Assembly: GCF_000003815.2 (NCBI RefSeq)
Contig: NC_049982.1
Span: 31,551,722-31,586,385 of the forward strand
Source: Branchiostoma floridae
Lineage: Eukaryota; Chordata; Leptocardii; Amphioxiformes; Branchiostomatidae
DNA length: 34,664 nucleotides
Direction: 5' to 3'
Both the position numbers and the translations under genes were made by a program. The notes below the pieces were generated by a model. It was given only the letters and a program-made list of their open reading frames with translations. It had not been told where the DNA came from and did not search any database. Shown here piece by piece: positions 22,101 to 29,689 of this stretch (position 1 is its first letter; each line of letters opens with the position of its first letter).

Positions 22101-25100
22101 CTATGCAGCGCCTCCAAGTCTATTTCGGCCTTTCTCTCTCTCTCTTTTCCTGTAGGGTCCATCTCAGTGCAGTTCTTGGTAACCAAAGGTACTAAATGTA
22201 ATATTAATTGCGATATTCAAGACTATGTACATGCATTATGTTTTGAAGGGTCGCGTGGACTTTATGCAGCTGATGATGAACGCTCACAAGGACGATGACG
22301 CAGACATGTACAATGATGCCACCCAAGACACCAAAGTACAAGGAACTAAGAAACGTAATGTCTTTAACCTCCATATTCTTCAGAGCAAATGTCAAAATTT
22401 GCACACATCGATCCTTCTTCTCCATATTCAATTTTTTTTCTATTTTTTTTTTGGACGGACAATGACAATGTGGCACTGCACTCAAGTTTGTAACTTATAT
22501 CAACAGTGCCACATACACAGTACAGACAGAAGATAAAGGTAGTCTTTCTTTTTACCTCCCTGACCGAAGTCAGGTATCCCTTTTTACACCTGAGTGACGT
22601 GATGAAGGTCGTGTAAAGTGCCTTTCCCAAGGGCACAACGTCGGGGGCACGGCAGGTATCGAACTCAGGATCTCTAGATTCCGAGCCGAACGCTCTACCA
22701 GTTACGCCACACACGACGCCATGTTGTATTGTAACCAAAGAATCATTGTAACCAAAGAAACTATCATCATGGTTCTGATTTCAGCTCTGACCAAGGACGA
22801 TATTGTGGCAAACTCGCTTCTGTTCTTTCTCGCTGGTTACGAAACAACGGCTACCACGATGGCATTCATGCTGTACAACCTGGCTCTGAATCAGCAGACA
22901 CAGGACAAGGCTAGAGAGGAGATCAACCAAGCCATGGAGGACAGGGTATGTTCTGAGATGCTGATGACTGTTGTGTGTTGAGTCAAAAAACCCCAAAAGT
23001 ATGTGGAGTGGTAGGGCCCAGAGGGGAGTCAGCCACGGGGGCAAGGGTTAAAGGGGGCACTTCTGAAGGGAGTCGGGGGGAGTTGGCCATGTATGAAGAA
23101 TAACATGGGCTATATCTAGATCGTGTGTCTTGTAACATTGATTACGAACCTAACAATGGCGTTGTCGGCAGGACAACTCAATTACTGAAAACTTAGACAT
23201 ATCAGAGTGCCTGTCTTTCTTATGTACATGAATACATTTGACCAGTAAACTTTAATGTACGCATTTAGTAAATATGAGCTACGATAATCACTTTAATTAT
23301 TACATCCATATTCCACAGGACCTAGTGGACTATGAGGCTGTCCACAATATGCCGTACCTCGACATGTGCATCAATGAGACTCTCCGCATGTATTCCCCTG
23401 CTGCCAAGTAAGTAGATGGTGCCAATTTACACATGTCCCGAGCTTAGCTTACCTTAACGTTACGTTGTTAGGCCACAGCAAGTAAATTTTATGGATGACA
23501 TCCTCTGAAGACTGCAAAAATAATGAGATAGGGCGAAAAAAAAACAAGATGGGTAAAAAAAACAAGATGGCAAATTTTCAAAATAGACGTTGTAACAAGA
23601 CTTGAAGTGACAAAATATGGCATCACAGCCAACAAGACATTCATTCCTGTATTTAAGAAGTGCAGCAGTGTAGTTAGATTGACACAAGTGTGGTAGACTG
23701 GTATCATTAACCATGTTGGCAACTACACTCATAGCTTCCATAGTTGTGCCACTTTTACAACTATCTATCAAGTTGCACCTCTGCAACTACAGTCAATGCT
23801 TACAGAGTCTCTAGTGTCAATTCTACATTCAATGATTAGGTTACAACACAACCTTTACCCATTTTTTTCTATCCAGCCTTCCTTGAAGAAGAAAAAAATT
23901 CTTGTTTTTTTTCTGAAATCAGGCGAAAATTAATGAGCGCGCGGATGTCATCCATAAAATTTACTTGCTGTGGCCTTACTTCAAATACCAAACTTTTCTG
24001 TTCAACTCATAAAAAATCAATCATACCACACAGCACTTTCGAATCGGTTTATTTCATGAAAATTTGTCATTAAGATTGTTGCTTATTATTTGTTTGCACT
24101 TGGAAACAAGACATACATGACAATGAAGCATAACAGTGCAAGGGATCCGGAGTACGGAAGCTTCTGCTCAATTTTGCGTGTTATTTTCCTTACATAAAAA
24201 TAATACTAATCTACCAACCTTAAAAAAATTTGAGGAAATAAAACTTAGTTCATCTTGTAGCTGTAGACATATTCTATTACTACACACAAAGTTATATTGC
24301 TTCAGAATAATTCCCTGGAAGAGACTGTCGTTTAGACTTGAGGGTGTGCATTCTCTAATGAATACCCGAAATAAACTAGAAAGGCCGACATTTGCTTAGG
24401 AGCAAATACAGCATATTTCAGCCATACCTTTTCCCACACAACATTTAATTGTCTCAAATAACCCCTGCTCGAAAATGAAACATTTAGGGGCACACCCCAG
24501 TTTCTCGCCCCCATTGAAACGTATAGTTAAGAGACTATTTTCAACGACGCCGTATTTCCAAACAAAATTTTCCCCGGGAACTACACCTATACAGTATACA
24601 GGAAGTAAAAATGTACCATCTGGTCCAACATATCTGATTTGGAAGAAAATTGTAGGACCTAAAATCTCACAATATCCTAATGAATTTTGAAAGTCCGTAG
24701 CGAAGACGTTATCGGTCAAGCTGGCCGGGGCGTGTGTCGACAAAACTTACCAAAAACAACATATAGGGGTCGAAGTTTATACTAGCAGCGGATCCGCTAC
24801 GCTAATTTTACACTGAGTAACTGAGCACTGAGGGACTGGTCGATATTTAGCGGGGGGGGGGCGCCCGGCAAGGCAAAAAAAGTTGGTGGCTTCGGCGCTC
24901 CACATGCTGAAAATTCGCTCAGTATTCACTCAGTAATATTTTCCTGCCGCGCCTTTGACTCTATCTCTGTTAAACACCGCTACAACGTTGTAAAACTATT
25001 GATGTTACAAGTATTTACCGTTTTAACGCTAGACCCTGCCGGGCCGGGGCCTTCGGCGTTCTTCGGCGGCCCCCGAAAAAAATTCTGGCGGGAACACTGC

Positions 25101-27237
25101 AGTATATACGGAATCTTGGGGCCCCGCTTATGAATATTAATTAGCCTTCGCCCTCTTCTCGCACAGGTGTGGGCTCTGTGCGGGGTCATGGAAGGTCACG
25201 TCAGGAGGCCAAAAGAAAACAAATTTCCCCTCAGAAAAGTGCCAAAATTAATCATTTTATAGTAGTTTATGTCAAAACTTTTACTTGGATCATTTTACCA
25301 ACTATCTAATGCCTAACTACACCAAATTTCAGGCCGTTCCATTGTAAGACCAGGGTACAGGGGACAAAATATACCGTTTTGGTCAAAACATGACCTTTAA
25401 ACCTCAATAAAATCATTTTAGAGGCAGATATGAAAAAAAACTGAGAAAAACGCATCAAGGAATTGGCCCATTCTACCCCTGTGCCAAATTTCAGGTCATT
25501 CAGTCTAGAAACGGCGGAGATGAATCACTTTGAAGATTTGACAGGAGAAAGAAGAAGAAGAAACATTACGAATACAATATATTTCACCATACTATGTATG
25601 GCTGAAATATAACTAGAGATGTGTCCCTTAATGTGTTTCTACAGCATTGCTCGTGCTGCAGGGGAAGAAGTCAAGCTGAAATGGTTGACTATCCCGAAGA
25701 ACATGCTGATCATCATTCCTACTCTCGGAATCCACCATGACCCAGAACGCTGGCCGGAGCCGGAAAAGTTCATCCCTGAAAGGTACTCTGACTCTGAACG
25801 ATAATACAATGTAATGAAATGTTGGATATTGATAGTTTACAAGTTGGATATTAATAGTTTCAAGCTAACATATAATGTCATAGAGGTAAATCTGGGCTAA
25901 TTTGATCAAGTAGTATGCACTGCACAGAAAACATAATTTGTTTGGAACTTTTAGGAAGGTTCTGAGGCTTAGAGGCTCCTACTATGACATGGCATTAAAA
26001 GCTGTATAATGCTAAAGATTGCAATTAGAAGTTTCAAAAAACCTACGTGCACACGAAATGCGCATTTTCAGTATCTCTAAAAGATGAGGAAAACATTCGA
26101 AGTTCGCGTATATATAGAGAGAAATTGAACGACGAAGAGCGAGAACAAGTAGTATCAGGGTATTGGAGATTTCTTATAAAAACCAGGCTGTTTATCACCT
26201 GCTGACGTTTCGACGTCTGTCAGACATCTTCCTCAGAGCTTCTGACTGGAGGTCTGCTTCTCGCGGCTATATGTAGCCGATGTAGGTGGCGCTTTTGCGG
26301 CGAGAACACTATCCCAAACGTGGCTGAGTTTGTACCCCCCTCGTCACGGGAACTCCAGTTAGTAGCTCTGACAGACATTGAAACGTCAGCAAATAAGAAA
26401 CAGCCTGGTTGTGTAAAAGAAATCTCCAATATCCTAAGTTTTACCAACCTGATGAAGTTATTTTGGGAAGTACTAGTATCAGCTGGCTGTACCTTCCAAT
26501 CTTATGACACAGTATGTCAATGTAGGTTCACTAAGGAAGAAAGAGAGAAGAGGGATCCGTTTGATTGGCAGCCTTTTGGGGCGGGGCCGAGGAACTGTAT
26601 CGGGATGAGGCTGGCCATGATGGAGATGAAGGTCGGACTGGCCAGGGTGCTGATGAAATACCGCTTTGTAACTGGACCCGACACGGACGTACGTTGTTTG
26701 TTTGTTTGTTTAATGATTTCTTCACACAACAAAATACACAAAACAATACAGAAAAGATTGCATAAAAACAGGTGCTGGAGGAGGGAAATCCGTAAACAGC
26801 TTGTACTATGCCCTCCTCCTCTATGCTAAACAAAATATGTGGTTGTCAATAAAGAAATGTAACACATAGGATGTGATAAAATGATACAAAAGCATAGTCA
26901 AATAATAATACTAATATAAATTGAGATAAGATAATAACTGCCCCTCTGAGACCACTATAACGGACTAGGGTGGTCCCCGCCCAGTCAATGACTGAATTAG
27001 TCAAAACGTACGCACAGTTTTTCCTGGTTGTGTACAAGATTTCTCCTATATCCTAGACACCATATCGGTTTGAAATCTGGATTTGTAAAGGCTTTGTTTG
27101 CTGTTTGAGTGATCGTTAATTTCCGCTTGTTTTTTTTTTTTTAGATTCCTTTGAAGATCATGAAATACAAGCAGTTCCCCACCCCTGAGAACGGGATTTG
27201 GCTGAGGGCGGAGCTGCTGCATCCTGGAAGCGACTGA
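7439..27237 (+). CDS. Cytochrome P450, CYP3 clan (CYP3A/CYP5-like), complete gene of 14 coding exons
   Basis: Haem-thiolate monooxygenase expected to sit in the ER membrane and oxidise lipophilic substrates with electrons from P450 reductase. Exons: 7439-7509, 11852-11948, 15414-15472, 15909-16005, 17087-17209, 17573-17661, 19400-19548, 20131-20255, 22249-22354, 22785-22945, 23319-23407, 25645-25782, 26526-26688, 27145-27237. Every intron is GT-AG and the phases join without a stop, giving 519 aa, close to the usual ~500. Seen: N-terminal hydrophobic anchor (about 8-24), PGPTPLP-type hinge ([11 protein letters not shown], 39-49), helix-C WxxxR (131-135), I-helix AGYETT (322-327), ExxR (379-382), PERF (433-436), and haem loop [10 protein letters not shown] with ligand Cys459. 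Family knowledge: AGYETT and [13 protein letters not shown] are typical of CYP3A, while ETLRMY and HHDPExWPxPE also resemble thromboxane synthase (CYP5A). I infer a CYP3/CYP5-type enzyme; the substrate cannot be told. No lesion was seen. Confidence 0.95.
7740..8278. mobile_element. Inverted-repeat element, copy B, in P450 intron 1
   Basis: Same termini as copies A and C (GTTAAGGGCACAACCCACCG and GGCGGGTTGTGCCCTTAGC). It is about 200 bp longer than A through extra CGTACG-rich internal sequence. Flanks TAAA and TTAT. Confidence 0.8.
8279..9015. other. P450 intron 1, no recognised feature
   Basis: AT-rich intron sequence with several TTAACGTTA-like words near 8360-8600. Nothing with coding or repeat support. 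Confidence 0.45.
9036..9337. mobile_element. MITE with TAACCCTATTCAG termini
   Basis: TAACCCTATTCAG at the left end is matched by CTGAATAGGGTTA at the right end. No coding capacity. It sits inside the SINE, repeating a CACTT-like stretch of the target. Confidence 0.75.
9396..9692. mobile_element. Inverted-repeat element, copy C, in P450 intron 1
   Basis: Same family as A and B, with perfect TTAA on both sides (9392-9395 and 9693-9696). A TTAA target is characteristic of piggyBac-type transposases, so this may be a non-autonomous member; no transposase is present. Confidence 0.82.
9841..10205. repeat. Two GC-rich tandem units of about 192 bp with palindromic centres
   Basis: Units start at TCACATTT (9841 and 10033) and align throughout, for example CTCGGGCGGGGCCCCGGTTG in both. 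Each contains a near-perfect palindrome of about 45 bp centred on AAGTCGGACTT (about 9954-9998 and 10146-10190). Family unknown; lies in P450 intron 1. Confidence 0.8.
10206..10929. other. P450 intron 1, unassigned sequence of high complexity
   Basis: 10296-10620 is balanced in composition with a 99-codon open frame on the - strand; I do not recognise the peptide and see no exon structure. A C run at about 10629-10642 and A-rich words follow, then GC-rich sequence to 10929. Confidence 0.4.
10930..11325. repeat. GC-rich hairpin and related repeats
   Basis: TACATCGGTTACACCCC (10951-10967) is followed after 11 bases by its perfect inverse ending near 10995. GGGGCCCGGCCGGGTA at about 11040 also occurs at about 9857, and ACCCGGCGGGGCCCCGGGTA stands at about 11305. 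The A-rich stretch between shows two diverged copies of an ACGATATAAAAGACAACAAAAC-like segment (about 11075 and 11200). Confidence 0.65.
11484..11732. mobile_element. MITE with GTTCACACATGCGTATA termini, P450 intron 1
   Basis: The left end GTTCACACATGCGTATATAT is matched by the inverse of ATACGCACGTGTGAAC on the right. An internal palindrome surrounds GCTAACTCCTCTGG. It ends about 120 bp before exon 2. Confidence 0.7.
11852..11948 (+). CDS. P450 exon 2 (residues 24-56, proline hinge)
   Basis: Acceptor ACAG ends at 11851 and donor GTGAGC begins at 11949. Encodes the [16 protein letters not shown] hinge that links the anchor to the catalytic fold. Confidence 0.93.
12297..12385. repeat. Pyrimidine-rich TTCGTTCC/TTTCC tract left of the LINE
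   Basis: Irregular repeats of CGTTCCTTTT and CACTTTCC. A very similar tract in the same orientation lies at 15206-15305 on the other side of the LINE. Confidence 0.75.
12386..12562 (-). other. Probable LINE 3' non-coding end and insertion edge
   Basis: Between the left pyrimidine tract and the LINE reading frame. It holds an A-rich run (12481-12488) but no clear poly-A tail. A C13 run follows at 12606-12618 within the LINE. Confidence 0.4.
12563..15225 (-). mobile_element. 5'-truncated CR1/L2-like LINE with endonuclease and reverse transcriptase, frameshifted
   Basis: Reverse strand, inside P450 intron 2. The upstream part (from about 15225) begins inside an APE-type endonuclease ([32 protein letters not shown]). 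After a frameshift at 14311-14330 comes the reverse transcriptase: [74 protein letters not shown], and catalytic LFADD. A second frameshift near 12710 moves the [15 protein letters not shown] tail into another frame. There is no ORF1, so it is a truncated, dead copy. CR1 or L2 clade is inferred from the order and motifs. Confidence 0.85.
14311..14330 (-). pseudogene. 10-bp tandem duplication that frameshifts the LINE
   Basis: The 10-mer AACTCCAGAA occurs twice in a row. Read on the reverse strand it turns the FWSFLKS junction into FWSFLEFS followed by a stop. Removing one copy would restore the frame, so this is a simple slippage lesion. Confidence 0.85.
15206..15305. repeat. Pyrimidine-rich TTCGTTCC tract right of the LINE
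   Basis: Contains the same string CGTTCCTTTTCGCACTTTCC as the left tract. The LINE therefore sits between two copies of one low-complexity sequence. Confidence 0.75.
15414..15472 (+). CDS. P450 exon 3 (residues 57-76, helix A)
   Basis: Acceptor TTTTCAG ends at 15413 and donor GTAAGT begins at 15473. Encodes the helix A region ending in KYGKVYG, a standard P450 beta-1 lead-in. It begins about 100 bp to the right of the LINE insertion in intron 2. Confidence 0.92.
15909..16005 (+). CDS. P450 exon 4 (residues 77-108, beta-1 and helix B)
   Basis: Acceptor CTTAG ends at 15908 and donor GTGAGT begins at 16006. Encodes [17 protein letters not shown] and the FTNR segment, which match the CYP3-type beta-1/helix B stretch. 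Confidence 0.93.
16006..16482. other. P450 intron 4, mostly featureless
   Basis: Contains a small inverted pair GTCGGGAGGG (about 16102) and CCCTCCCGACGTCGGG (about 16202). Otherwise nothing seen. Confidence 0.5.
16483..17034 (+). mobile_element. Penelope-like fold-back element in P450 intron 4
   Basis: Arms of about 200 bp (16483-16681 and about 16832-17034) are inverted copies of each other. The loop and right arm encode a Penelope-type GIY-YIG tail on the + strand: [52 protein letters not shown], then an arm-encoded end. No reverse transcriptase remains. Penelope-like elements are known for 5' truncation with an inverted or tandem 3' copy; this arrangement fits that. It ends about 50 bp before exon 5. 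Confidence 0.72.
17087..17209 (+). CDS. P450 exon 5 (residues 109-149, B-C loop and helix C)
   Basis: Acceptor TTGTAG ends at 17086 and donor GTAACA begins at 17210. Carries helix C WKNVR (131-135), whose Trp and Arg contact a haem propionate, and the CYP3-type [12 protein letters not shown] fold-back MITE starts about 15 bp after the donor. Confidence 0.94.
17225..17421. mobile_element. Fold-back MITE directly after the exon 5 donor
   Basis: Inverted arms of about 75 bp: AATTCTACCAGGTGCCATAA on the left and the inverse on the right (ATAATGGCACCTGGTGGAATT), with a 40-bp loop. Starts 15 bp into intron 5. Confidence 0.78.
17573..17661 (+). CDS. P450 exon 6 (residues 150-179, helix D)
   Basis: Acceptor TTGGCAG ends at 17572 and donor GTGAGT begins at 17662, splitting codon 179. 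Encodes a helix D-like segment ([16 protein letters not shown]). Confidence 0.92.
17662..18364. other. P450 intron 6, no recognised feature
   Basis: AT-rich intron sequence without clear repeats or coding potential. Confidence 0.5.
18365..19235. repeat. Two-block dispersed repeat, copy III, with a long CA microsatellite
   Basis: Same block order as copy I. The CA-rich part (about 19045-19195) has grown into a long CACA tract. After it the family resumes with ACAAACGCTAGTAATGATATAACCTCCATGA. Lies in P450 intron 6. Confidence 0.8.
19400..19548 (+). CDS. P450 exon 7 (residues 179-229, helices E-F)
   Basis: Acceptor TTTCCAG ends at 19399 and donor GTAAGT begins at 19549. Encodes [16 protein letters not shown], the helix E signature of CYP3 enzymes (TSFG/TAFG), then NPEDPFV. 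Confidence 0.93.
19671..19918. mobile_element. MITE with ATTCTCCTACGCAGAGAC termini, P450 intron 7
   Basis: The right end is the inverse (GTCTCTGCGTAAGAGAAT). Arms extend inwards through GCTATCTCAACCGTCACCAT. No coding capacity. Confidence 0.78.
20131..20255 (+). CDS. P450 exon 8 (residues 229-270, helices F-G)
   Basis: Acceptor CTCTGCAG ends at 20130 and donor GTAGGT begins at 20256. Encodes the F-G region, the most substrate-dependent part of CYP3 enzymes, so the sequence here is the least conserved. Confidence 0.9.
20506..21392. mobile_element. Mariner-like fold-back element, P450 intron 8
   Basis: Ends TACGAGGGGTGATCAATAAG and its inverse, with TA at both edges, as for Tc1/mariner elements. 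Inside are further inverted pairs (AGTGGCGAGAAAAA with its inverse near 21218; CTAACGTTACTGGGTGTCGCC with its inverse near 20988), so the whole element is a nested palindrome. No transposase frame remains. Confidence 0.75.
21680..22019. repeat. 170-bp tandem duplication (two copies)
   Basis: Copies start at 21680 and 21850 with only a few mismatches (for example CAATCC/CAATTC and CAGGGG/CAGTGG). Each contains an internal doublet of CGTATCTTAAAAGG and the last codons of the LINE remnant, so the retroelement 3' end was duplicated after insertion. Confidence 0.9.
21990..22160 (-). mobile_element. LINE remnant: C-terminal end of a second retrotransposon
   Basis: The reverse strand encodes [14 protein letters not shown], then [33 protein letters not shown] and a stop, a pattern typical of the extreme C-terminus of LINE polyproteins (...A.DR..W...). 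It lies in P450 intron 8 next to a 170-bp tandem duplication of its 3' flank. Confidence 0.65.
22249..22354 (+). CDS. P450 exon 9 (residues 271-306, helix H)
   Basis: Acceptor TTTTGAAG ends at 22248 (a weak pyrimidine tract) and donor GTAATG begins at 22355. Encodes [12 protein letters not shown], which corresponds to the RVDFLQLM helix of CYP3 enzymes, followed by an acidic loop (DDDAD). Confidence 0.88.
22561..22720 (-). mobile_element. tRNA-derived SINE, reverse strand, in P450 intron 9
   Basis: The reverse strand starts with a tRNA-like head (box A TGGCGTAACTGGTAGAGCG, box B GAGTTCGATACC) and continues TTGGGAAAGGCACTTTACAC as in the SINE at 790. It ends near 22561. Confidence 0.78.
22785..22945 (+). 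CDS. P450 exon 10 (residues 306-359, I helix)
   Basis: Acceptor TTTCAG ends at 22784 and donor GTATG begins at 22946. Encodes the oxygen-activating I helix with AGYETT (322-327), followed by helix J. A reverse-strand SINE ends about 65 bp upstream of the acceptor. Confidence 0.95.
22946..23318. other. P450 intron 10, no recognised feature
   Basis: A short G-rich patch at 23005-23090, then ordinary AT-rich sequence up to the exon 11 acceptor. Confidence 0.5.
23319..23407 (+). CDS. P450 exon 11 (residues 360-389, K helix)
   Basis: Acceptor TTCCACAG ends at 23318 and donor GTAAGT begins at 23408. Carries the invariant ExxR pair as ETLR (379-382) within the K helix. Confidence 0.95.
23471..23975. 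mobile_element. MITE with GGCCACAGCAAGTAAATTTT termini, P450 intron 11
   Basis: About 34-bp inverted ends running inwards through ATGGATGACATCC; TTA on both sides (23468-23470, 23976-23978) fits a PIF/Harbinger-type target. Interior is A-rich and non-coding. Confidence 0.82.
23979..25199. other. P450 intron 11, unassigned
   Basis: AT-rich to about 24780, then a GC-rich patch with a G run near 24853 and GCCGGGCCGGGGCC near 25037. No coding or repeat family identified. Confidence 0.4.
25200..25620. repeat. Probable 3' end of a dispersed retroelement, P450 intron 11
   Basis: Two similar phrases (ACACCAAATTTCAGGCCGTTC and GTGCCAAATTTCAGGTCATTC) are followed by AGAAAGAAGAAGAAGAAACATT, a simple-repeat tail typical of LINE or SINE ends. 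It stops about 25 bp before the exon 12 acceptor. Confidence 0.45.
25645..25782 (+). CDS. P450 exon 12 (residues 389-435, beta-1-4 to PERF)
   Basis: Acceptor TTCTACAG ends at 25644 and donor GTACTC begins at 25783, splitting codon 435. Encodes [24 protein letters not shown] and the start of PERF. Where CYP3A has two nearby arginines after ExxR, the first aligned position is Asn389 and the second is Arg392. Confidence 0.94.
25783..26139. other. P450 intron 12, no recognised feature
   Basis: AT-rich; GTTGGATATTGATAGTTT and GTTGGATATTAATAGTTT near 25822 and 25844 form a short direct doublet. Confidence 0.5.
26140..26445. mobile_element. Fold-back repeat in P450 intron 12, possibly Penelope-related
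   Basis: Left arm (GTATTGGAGATTTCTTATAA, then CCAGGCTG, GACGTTTC) and right arm (GAAACGTCAGC, CAGCCTGG, GAAATCTCCAATATC) are inverted copies about 300 bp apart. It resembles 3' ends of Penelope-like elements only by general arrangement. Confidence 0.6.
26526..26688 (+). CDS. P450 exon 13 (residues 435-489, haem-binding loop)
   Basis: Acceptor AATGTAG ends at 26525 and donor GTACGT begins at 26689. Encodes [13 protein letters not shown] with the haem-ligand Cys459, then helix L. The open frame runs upstream through a repeat to 26320 but that part is not exon. A dispersed repeat with a (GTTT)n end begins about four bases after the donor. Confidence 0.96.
26693..26830. repeat. Dispersed repeat, inverse of 4850-4980, abutting the exon 13 donor
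   Basis: Begins with (GTTT)n, continues CACACAACAAAATACA, AAAACAGGTGCTGGAGGAGG and CCCTCCTCCTCTATGCTAAAC. Its tail starts about four bases after the P450 exon 13 splice site. Confidence 0.75.
26831..27144. other. P450 intron 13, no recognised feature
   Basis: AT-rich, ending in the long T run that forms the exon 14 acceptor tract. Confidence 0.5.
27145..27237 (+). CDS. P450 exon 14 (residues 490-519, C-terminus)
   Basis: Acceptor is a long T run ending TTAG at 27144. Encodes [21 protein letters not shown], matching the final beta strands of CYP3/CYP5 proteins, and stops at TGA 27235-27237. Confidence 0.93.
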   Translation: MPLKIMKYKQFPTPENGIWLRAELLHPGSD

Positions 27238-27254
27238 TTCCTTTCGGTTCCCGG

Positions 27255-27260
27255 AATAAA
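27255..27260 (+). promoter_or_regulatory. AATAAA, possible P450 polyadenylation signal
   Basis: AATAAA lies 18 bp after the P450 stop codon, which would give a 3' UTR of only about 40 nt. Another AATAAA at about 27972-27977 is a more distant alternative. Confidence 0.4.
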
Positions 27261-27409
27261 ACGGATGCCACATGCTTAGAAATTGATTATGTACATCATT
27301 GCATGGTGTACAAAATGACCATTGAATTGGTGTACGTACCGACTGATAAGTATCTAATACCAGCTCAAAAAGAACAAGAAATAGCAATGACTTCAAGTAC
27401 AAGAGTTAC

Positions 27410-27740
27410 CAACCTAGGATTGATGTGTTCAAAAATTCGTACTTTCCTCTCTTTCTGTCAACATATGGGCATACAAGTTTTAAGGTACTTATTATCTGTT
27501 TCTAAAACTTGTGCATCTGTTGCATGTTGCAATCTATTGACCTGAACATTCCTACCGCTAATTCAGATCAAAGGACATATAGGCATAAAGACAGGATTTT
27601 AGAACATCAGTGGGAGTCGGAGACGTCGCCTAACAGATTCCTTTGCGGCGAAATGGACAATTGTTTTGAGTATCAATCATTTATATGTTTTCACAAACAA
27701 TCAGGTCCAAGTCCGAACAATGATCGCAGCTAACAACCAG
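27410..27740. repeat. Dispersed repeat, inverse partner of 121-520
   Basis: Contains CAGATTCCTTTGCGGCGAAA, ACAGGATTTTAGAACATCAG and TTTCTAAAACTTGTGCATCT, the inverse of 121-520. It begins about 170 bp after the P450 stop codon. Confidence 0.75.
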
Positions 27741-28897
27741 CAGAGCTGAAGCTTTAAGATTTAGAAGACATTTCTTTCCAAATTGCTACAGTCCCCACAC
27801 ACACAAACAAAACAAGTCTTTTTGATTAGATAGCTTATACACAAGCACAAGCCTCACTGTCGTAGAATTCACGAATCTATGAAGCTGAACTCAGACAATC
27901 AATTAACACCACCACATACGAATTTCTGATTCGAAATTGTTTTCCACAACAACAGAGCTATTCTTCTGTGGAATAAAATAAATAATGTAAAAGGCAGATT
28001 TGGCGTCAGCTCCCTAGTTGAAAGTCCTTATGCTGTTGAGGAGTTTGATACTAGAACAGACCTTCCCTTTATGTTGCATTTCCTGACAAGCTCTCTGTTA
28101 GGATAGCGACACATTGAATATTATATTACCAAACTGGGACCGGCCGGTCTGTTTGTGTAAAGGAAAAATAGAAATGTATACGTAAAAATATACACAAATA
28201 ATGCTCACGACTATTTTTTGACGTCTTGTGTAGTTTGGTGTCCCAAAACGCCATAACGAAAAATGGCCGGAGGGTTTTAACTATATGGCTGTTCATAGTT
28301 CCACATACCTATCACGCATACAAAGTTTGAGCCGATTTGGCTGACCCCATGTTCCGGCCTCTGTCTGGTTTTCTCGTGCAATGACTGAGTATTGAGTGAG
28401 TATTTTCCGTAACATTCAATGTTAAGGTAAAGTTTATTGCAGCATTGTATTTCACACAATGTACATTTTTATTACAATTGCAAGCCGAAGACACAATGTA
28501 CATTTTTATTACCAATAGAAACATTCCTCATAAGGTAACAGTTGGAAAAATGGACTAATTATCAATTGGTATTGAAGTATTTTATGCTTATTATTACCAT
28601 GTCTTTGTCATTTGTAATGTGTGAGCTTTGTGGCATCTTTATTGGTTGATATTAAAAGATTACAGCAGCAAATCCTATGCATTTGTACATGTCCTTGCTT
28701 TTGGTTGATAGCTGCACCTCACCAATGACATAGATTTGCGCCATTAAGATTTATCTTAATTATCTCCAGAAAAATGATAAACTTTTGGTTTATTTTACAT
28801 TAAGGTAAATATAACAACTACACATCTACCAATGGTTTTACGTTGTAAAGATGATGAATAAAAATTGCAATTGATCACCAATATTAATGTGTTTGCA
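27741..28897. other. Intergenic DNA between the P450 and BH3-like genes
   Basis: A short direct doublet ACAATGTACATTTTTATTAC lies at about 28457 and 28493. No exon, RNA gene or repeat partner recognised. Confidence 0.5.
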
Positions 28898-29012
28898 TTA
28901 CAATATAAATCCATGGTAATTTTTTGACAGTTGAAGCAGAAAATACAAGAATTACCACCAAACTGGCATATCAGTGTTTCATGTTACAGACCAATGCAAA
29001 TATAGCAGCTTA
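28898..29012. repeat. Dispersed repeat, partner of 2331-2445
   Basis: Same blocks as 2331-2445 with about 80% identity by eye. It leads directly into the AT microsatellite at 29053. Confidence 0.75.
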
Positions 29013-29050
29013 GAACAAAGCAAATATAACAGATTTTAAAATATATAGAA

Positions 29051-29160
<110 letters not shown>

Positions 29161-29169
29161 ATATATTAT

Positions 29170-29689
29170 ATAATATATATTATTATAACCATGAATAAGA
29201 ATGACAACAAGGTTGCACACCAATGTATTAGAACAAAGTTTTTACTCAGTACTATGTTGTCACAGGTGAACTTACATGACCACATCAAATAGGTTAATAA
29301 GGAACATGATTTTGGTGCAGTTGGTTTTGCACTTTTAAGTTGGATTATCGAAAGAAACTAAACTTACTTTTCTTATTAATCCTTTTTTTCTGTTTAGGAA
29401 AATAGAGTGAATCACCAAGGAAGTATACGCAAGTTAACGTTTTTTATGTAAAAAAAAAACATAATTTTGTACCAATTAGCTTACTCTTATGAATGCTGTT
29501 AAGGTGTTCCGGAGGTATGAATGCGACATATCTGGAAGTAAAATTCAACCAAAAGAAATGGCAGCCATAAACATCTATTTTTAAAAATTCAAGACCGTTT
29601 TGCCGTCAATGCCACCGCCCCAATTCTACGTTTGTAGCAAACTCGACGTTTCTAGCGCATTAAATGGGTGTCGACAGTTTCGGAACAGC
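29170..29689. other. Upstream flank of the BH3-like promoter
   Basis: AT-rich until about 29590, where GC content begins to rise towards the promoter. No other feature seen. Confidence 0.5.

Noticed and set aside
22640-22718. tRNA gene on the reverse strand
   Set aside because: Same SINE body follows the tRNA-like head, so it is a repeat.
22204-22738. Reverse-strand frames across exon 9 and the SINE
   Set aside because: Shadows of the P450 exon and of repeat sequence.
26320-26525. Longer version of P450 exon 13
   Set aside because: The upstream frame translates a fold-back repeat; a proper acceptor at 26525 restores the family alignment.
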